This document shows, one piece after another, positions 59,534 to 64,000 of a stretch of DNA of 64,000 nt. Position numbers and translations under genes: made by a program. The notes under the pieces were generated by a model. It did not search any database. It saw only the letters and a list, made by a program, of their open reading frames with translations, and was not told the DNA's origin. The DNA lies in NCBI GenBank assembly GCA_003254905.1, contig QANU01034095.1, positions 163,144 through 227,143 of the forward strand, given 5' to 3'. This DNA comes from Nissolia schottii (taxonomy: Eukaryota; Streptophyta; Magnoliopsida; Fabales; Fabaceae). Position 1 is the stretch's first letter, and the number at the start of each line of letters is the position of its first letter.

Positions 59534-61236
59534 CAGTTATGCTACATGTACACCCATATATCATACACCATACATACACCCGTATTAGAATACACAAATA
59601 ACCATTTCATCCACTCTTTCTCCCACTCTCACCAATACGCGCGTGACCCCACCCTTCGTTCTCTTTCTCGAAAATTTTCGCTGTTCATTGTTCGTCGTCC
59701 TCTTCGACCCCGACGTTCTCTTCGACCTCGACATTCTCTTCGACCTCGTTGTTCTCTGTGATTTCATGCGCAAAATCTAAGATTTGTTAGAGAGATGAGT
59801 GATTGAAGATGTTGCTGCTTGTTATCATATTTTAACTAAAAAAGAAAAAGTTCAAAAAAAAACCAAAGCATAATTGACAGGAGGAAGGAAAGGAACAAGA
59901 TATACATAAATTATGCTGTGAACTGTGACGTGATAATGTTTGCACATTCTGCCCATAATGTTTGCACATATGCCCATATAAAGTTTGCACAATTCTGCAG
60001 TACATCAAATTCTACATTTTTATGCATTTGTGACAAACACATAATGCTTATATCACATCATCTAATGTTTATTATGGCAATATGTAAAAAATTGTGTGAA
60101 AATATTTATAATATTTATGAATCAATTGTTGAAAGGTTGAAAATGTGCCAAAATGCACATCCTCTTACCCAACAAAGACAAAACCTGTGACCTGTGATAA
60201 TGTTTGCACATACGCCCATTTAATGTTTGCACATATGCCCATATAAAGTTTGCACAATTCTGCAATACATCAAATTCTGCATTTTTATGCATTTGTGACA
60301 AACACATAATGCTTTTATCACATCATCTAATGTTTATTATGGCAATATGTAAAAAATTGTGTCAAAATATTTATAATATTTATGTATTAATTGTTGAAAG
60401 GTTGAAAATGTGCCACAATGCACATCCTCTGACAAAACCTGTGACCTGTGATAATGTTTGCACATACGCCTATTTAATGTTTGCACATATGCCCATATAA
60501 AGTTTGCACAATTCTGCAGTACATCAAATTCTGCATTTTTATGCATTTGTGATACACAAATAATGATTATATTACACAATCTAATATTTAATCATATAGT
60601 AAATAAAAATTCAATTTGTGTCAACAAATTATAGTGTTTTATGGATTATTTGTTGAAATGTTGAGAATGTGCCAAAATGCACATCATCTCCCTTAACAAA
60701 AACATTTCTATGGCCCTGTGAACAATGTTTGCACATATGTTCACTTAATGTTTGCACATACGCCCATATAAAGTTTGCACATTTTATTTTCTGTGTTATA
60801 AAATTTCAGAACACTGTAATTTCACAGCAATGTCACCAAATCAAAAACTCTCCATGAAATTCATCAAAAAATGACGAAAAATTGCCACAGATTCTAGTAT
60901 TATCATTTTCGATCACTAACTAAATGAGATTACGATTGTATACGCTTTGATTGTGGAATTACACTTGCGACTTTGATTTCCATGGAGGATTGTGGTTTCC
61001 ATGGAGCTCGCGTTTTGGTTCAGAGGAGGACAGAGGATACCGATGACGACGACGACGATGAGAGGTTGAAGATGATGGGTGAAAACGATGACGAGAACGA
61101 GTTCGAGATTGGGCGTGAGCGCGTTGTGTACAGTTATACGCTATACGTATAATTATCATTAATTGTGCATAAAAACATATAAAAGACTGGTGTATATACG
61201 GGTGTATGGTTTATGGGTGTACATGGAGCATTTTTG
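59534..61236. mobile_element. Mutator-like element (MULE) 2, non-autonomous
   Basis: About 1.70 kb, flanked by a perfect 9-bp target duplication TTATGAAAG (59525-59533 and 61237-61245), the hallmark of Mutator-like elements. The ends are inverted repeats: left CAGTTATGCTACATGTACAC, right in reverse complement CAAAAATGCTCCATGTACAC, both continuing CCATA and later CATACACC. No transposase is encoded. Inside are tandem repeats and two short GC-rich, Arg/Ser-coding stretches near the ends (59640-59760 and 60980-61120), which look partly like mirror images of one another. Confidence 0.9.
59934..60790. repeat. Tandem array of about 255-271 bp units in MULE 2
   Basis: The phrase AAGTTTGCAC recurs at 59981, 60245, 60500 and 60771, giving spacings of 264, 255 and 271 bp. 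Each unit also carries ATGTTTGCACATA(T/C)GCC, TGCATTTTTATGCATTTGTG and GTTGAAAGGTTGAAAATGTG or close variants. The last unit is the most diverged. Confidence 0.9.
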
Positions 61237-61573
61237 TTATGAAAGAAGTCGAGTACAAACCGCATTTTGTCATCACATTGTTGTACTTTTGCCTTAAATT
61301 AATTTTATATTAATTTAATTGAAAAGAAAAATGTAATACTCCTCTATTCACTATCTTAGTATGTATGGATTACATATTGCGTAAACACAAATTAAGATAC
61401 ACTTTTAACCAAACAAGGCTTTTTAGCTTCTTTGCACATGACATGGACTTTGCGTTGAAAAATAAGCATCTATAACAAAAAGACACTTGATAGTCGTATC
61501 ATATGACGACATCTCTACAAATTTGGAACAGAAAATACCCCTTTAAAAATTAGAAAATACATCTTAGCATAAT

Positions 61574-61608
<35 letters not shown>

Positions 61609-62206
61609 ATAATTAACTGTATCTAGATAAGAAACAAGTAACCAAAAATTAATCACCGATTTTTGAAATGCCAAGATCTCCATCAAAAGGATAAAGTACC
61701 CAAAAAAAAATCCTCTTAATTTTAAACAAAACAAATACATCAGGAAAAGACCAAGTTACGACGTAGAATCTTAAATAGAATACAATACAGAAGAAGGATG
61801 TTTTTTGATTCACACAGGAAACTTAAGTTGGGTTTCTGATTTTACTGTTAATTGTTCTCATTGAACACAATGCCAAAGTACATAAATAGACCATTCCCTA
61901 GTAAGTAGTAGTAGTGACCCCAAAATTCAACATTGAATTGATTGATCCTGCAAGCAAGAAATACAAACTCACCAATATCTATAAAAATGTAGCGTGACAT
62001 AATGCAAATCAGGAAATGGAGCAGAACCATTTAAAGATCAAAAGCCACTAGAAATATTTTAACCTGAACTAGAAGTAAATAATCTTGAATATGGTCCAAA
62101 AATTACATCTCAAGCCTTTTACAAAGCAGAGGAAACATGGTATAGGCAGCATCATGAAGCATACTCCATGCAGAACAGCCAAATTCATGTGGTAACATTT
62201 CTGGTT
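61237..62206. other. Intergenic, 3' flank of OLA1
   Basis: AT-rich DNA with a (TG)n(TA)n microsatellite at 61577-61609. The part after about 61800 is probably OLA1 3' UTR. No other gene is seen. Confidence 0.55.
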
Positions 62207-64000
62207 TTACTTCTTCCCTCCACCAGAAACATTGAACTTGAAAAATATAATGTCTCCATCTTGGACTACATAGGTTTTTCCCTCCTGTTTATACTTTCCA
62301 GCAGCCTAAACAGACATACAATAAAGCAGAACAAATGATTAGGTCCCTAAAAGAAGGCAATGATAATATGTATATATATTCCCTCTGTTTCTATTTAACT
62401 GTCCAATTTTAGACAATTTAGTCTTTCAGAATATTTGTTCAGTTTACATCTCAAGGTATTATTTTTTCCCCAATAATACCCTCTGTGTTAATTATGGAGT
62501 TTAATTATTATGCACTAACAGTAAAAAAAAAAAAAAAAAAAAGGCGACCTCGTGCACAAGGCTCCCACCTAATGGGGTCTAGGGAGGGAATATGTACGCA
62601 GCCTTACCCCGCAAGCACAGAGACTTTTTCCAAGATTGGAACCCATGACCTCCCGGTCACAAGGCAACAACCTTAAGGCTCACCCTTTTTTACAATGTCG
62701 CTCAATCAAATTTTGCCCCAAACAAAAATGGATGACTCTATCACATACTAGTTGAGAAGTAATGCATTTAAAATGACTTGATTGGATAACAATGTAAAAA
62801 ACTACACTATAATGTATAACAATTAAACTCATTAATTATGACTACATGCAATTCCACCAAAGAGAATATTATACTATTCAAAGGATTTTCTAGTACTACC
62901 AATGAACATTAAAAAAAATTCCCCTTAATTCCTATGTTAACCCTAAAATGACAATTAGGGAAGTAACAAAGAAGGCAGGTAGGGTGCTAATTCTTGATAG
63001 GGCAACTATGCAATAACTCTTGCACAAGGCACAAGGCACAAGGCACATAAATGATAGGGGAATCAGAAAAGAAAAACCTACACAGCAACAAATCCATTAG
63101 CATAAGCTTCTCAAAAAGTTAAATTTTCTTTAGTCAACATAACTTCTCACTTTACAAACTTTTTCCTTTTATTCTATGTAGTTCATCATTTTCCCCACAT
63201 CTTACTAAAAAGTTAGTCTCTAGTCATGACAAAACCATCCTCACTTAGTAGTTGGTACCTTCTTCAAAGCCTTAATGACAGGTCTTCTGTGAGGTACAAA
63301 TCTATCTTAAGTTCAAACAGAAAATTAAAATTTTCTAGATTAGGTGACCCTAGATTGAACTAAATAGAGAAAACACAGCTTGAGCAGATTTCCTGAATCT
63401 CAATTTTTGTCAATTAACCTATACCATTAGGGCTGAAATGTTATCTCCACTCACCAAGTGAGTAAGAAATTTATTTTCTCACTTATCCCATTAACTTATT
63501 TTCAAAATTATGGACCACTTTGCTTTGTTTCACGACCCAGCTGTCGACCCGATGCTGGCCCCTATTGCACCATTTTAGGAAGCCAGTAGCAATTTACAGA
63601 TATAATTCCATCTAAATAATAAGAACATACCTTTACAGCTGCCTCACTACCAAGTTCCTTTAGATCCTCAAACTTCATTACCTGAAACAACATTCAACAA
63701 ATCATTAGTTGCAAGATTGAACATATTTATTATTAACTCCAGTCTACATTATTTGTCACTTTGACAAAAATTAAAAAAAACCAAAATATTTGTCGCTCTC
63801 ACACATCAATGAAGAATTTATGGCTAACTCTAATTATAGTGAGGGTAGTTTGGCAAATAGGTTTAATAAATGAGAGCCTTGATTATAAGTTTATTTAATT
63901 CTTGTATATCTGCAAAAGTGACAATTAAAGTAAACCAGAGGGAGTAATATATAAAACACTGTAACAGCACAAAATTAATGAACTAGGAATAACCTCAGCA
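62207..64000 (-). CDS. OLA1: Obg-like ATPase 1 (YchF/OLA1), 3' end only
   Basis: C-terminal end of the YchF-type P-loop ATPase, a ribosome-associated stress regulator (family role). Minus-strand exons: 64000-63994 (partial, ending in Ala-Glu codons), 63681-63631 ([17 protein letters not shown]) and 62305-62207 ([20 protein letters not shown] continuing to [12 protein letters not shown] and TAA). This is the end of the TGS domain with its conserved [11 protein letters not shown] strand. The nucleotide-binding domain lies beyond the right edge of the window. The large last intron (62306-63630) holds an Au SINE. Confidence 0.93.
62522..62685 (-). mobile_element. Au SINE in the last intron of OLA1
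   Basis: Read on the minus strand: GGGTGAGCCTTAAGGTTGTT (box A region), GGTCATGGGTTCCAATCTTG (box B region), GGGTAAGGCTGCGTACATA, then GACCCC, a GTGCACGAGG phrase and a terminal T run (A run on the plus strand from 62523). This is a near full-length Au SINE. Clear target duplications were not found. Confidence 0.88.

Noticed and set aside
60959..61159. Arg/Ser/His-rich frame near the right end of MULE 2
   Set aside because: It is built from a GAC/GAT-rich simple sequence and resembles the opposite end of the element in inverse orientation, so it is more likely terminal-region sequence than a protein.
1..64000. CRISPR arrays, rRNA genes or bacterial operons
   Set aside because: Nothing of the kind is present. 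Repeats with regular spacing (60 kb) lie inside a transposon, and all genes have spliceosomal structure or plant-type context.

Overview
The window is plant nuclear DNA, AT-rich between genes. GT-AG introns, compact exons and interspersed SINEs, MITEs, Mutator-like elements (MULEs), a Helitron and LTR relics all fit a eudicot. Protein content points to a legume, most likely soybean or a close Glycine relative (inference: a tandem DCL2 pair beside a SURNod19 gene; no species marker was searched).

Layout. (1) 238-6728 (+): 3' part of a first Dicer-like 2 gene, 19 exons; the first ~123 codons with the helicase Walker A lie upstream of the window. (2) 7128-9006: a MULE carrying a decayed ORF. (3) 10508-21292 (+): a second, complete DCL2 gene, 22 exons, 1380 codons. 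(4) 22227-24288 (-): secreted SURNod19-domain protein, 4 exons. (5) 25394-26200: LTR-retrotransposon relic, then AT-rich intergenic DNA with two related palindromic elements. (6) 30807-35181 (+): mitochondrial 3-hydroxyisobutyrate dehydrogenase, 10 exons. (7) 36501-38513 (-): KRI1 ribosome-biogenesis factor, CDS in one exon. (8) 41290-46674 (-): IMP4, U3 snoRNP Brix protein, 9 exons. (9) 48245-52237 (-): GHR1-type leucine-rich-repeat receptor pseudokinase, 3 coding exons. (10) 53-62 kb: transposon-rich, with a 30-bp tandem repeat, a foldback element, a PIF1-type helicase pseudogene ending in a Helitron-like 3' terminus, and a second MULE of the same family as the first. (11) 62207-64000 (-): last exons of the Obg-like ATPase OLA1/YchF.

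How the genes relate. The two DCL2 copies share every exon boundary seen in both and differ mainly in intron insertions, in a GC-shifted 3' end of copy 1 and in one altered RNase IIIb signature. KRI1 and IMP4 both act in small ribosomal subunit assembly, lie on the same strand about 2.8 kb apart, and both have AAACCCT (telo-box) motifs upstream. The dehydrogenase and GHR1 homologues are neighbours in Arabidopsis (At4g20930/At4g20940, from memory), so this part probably keeps ancestral gene order.

I found no clearly new gene system. The most interesting signals are the paired DCL2 copies with copy-specific hairpin-forming and SINE insertions, the regional GC shift in copy 1, and a two-member MULE family with shared terminal and internal repeats. 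All splice sites were placed by eye using GT-AG rules, reading-frame continuity and comparison of the two DCL2 copies. All counts were done by hand.
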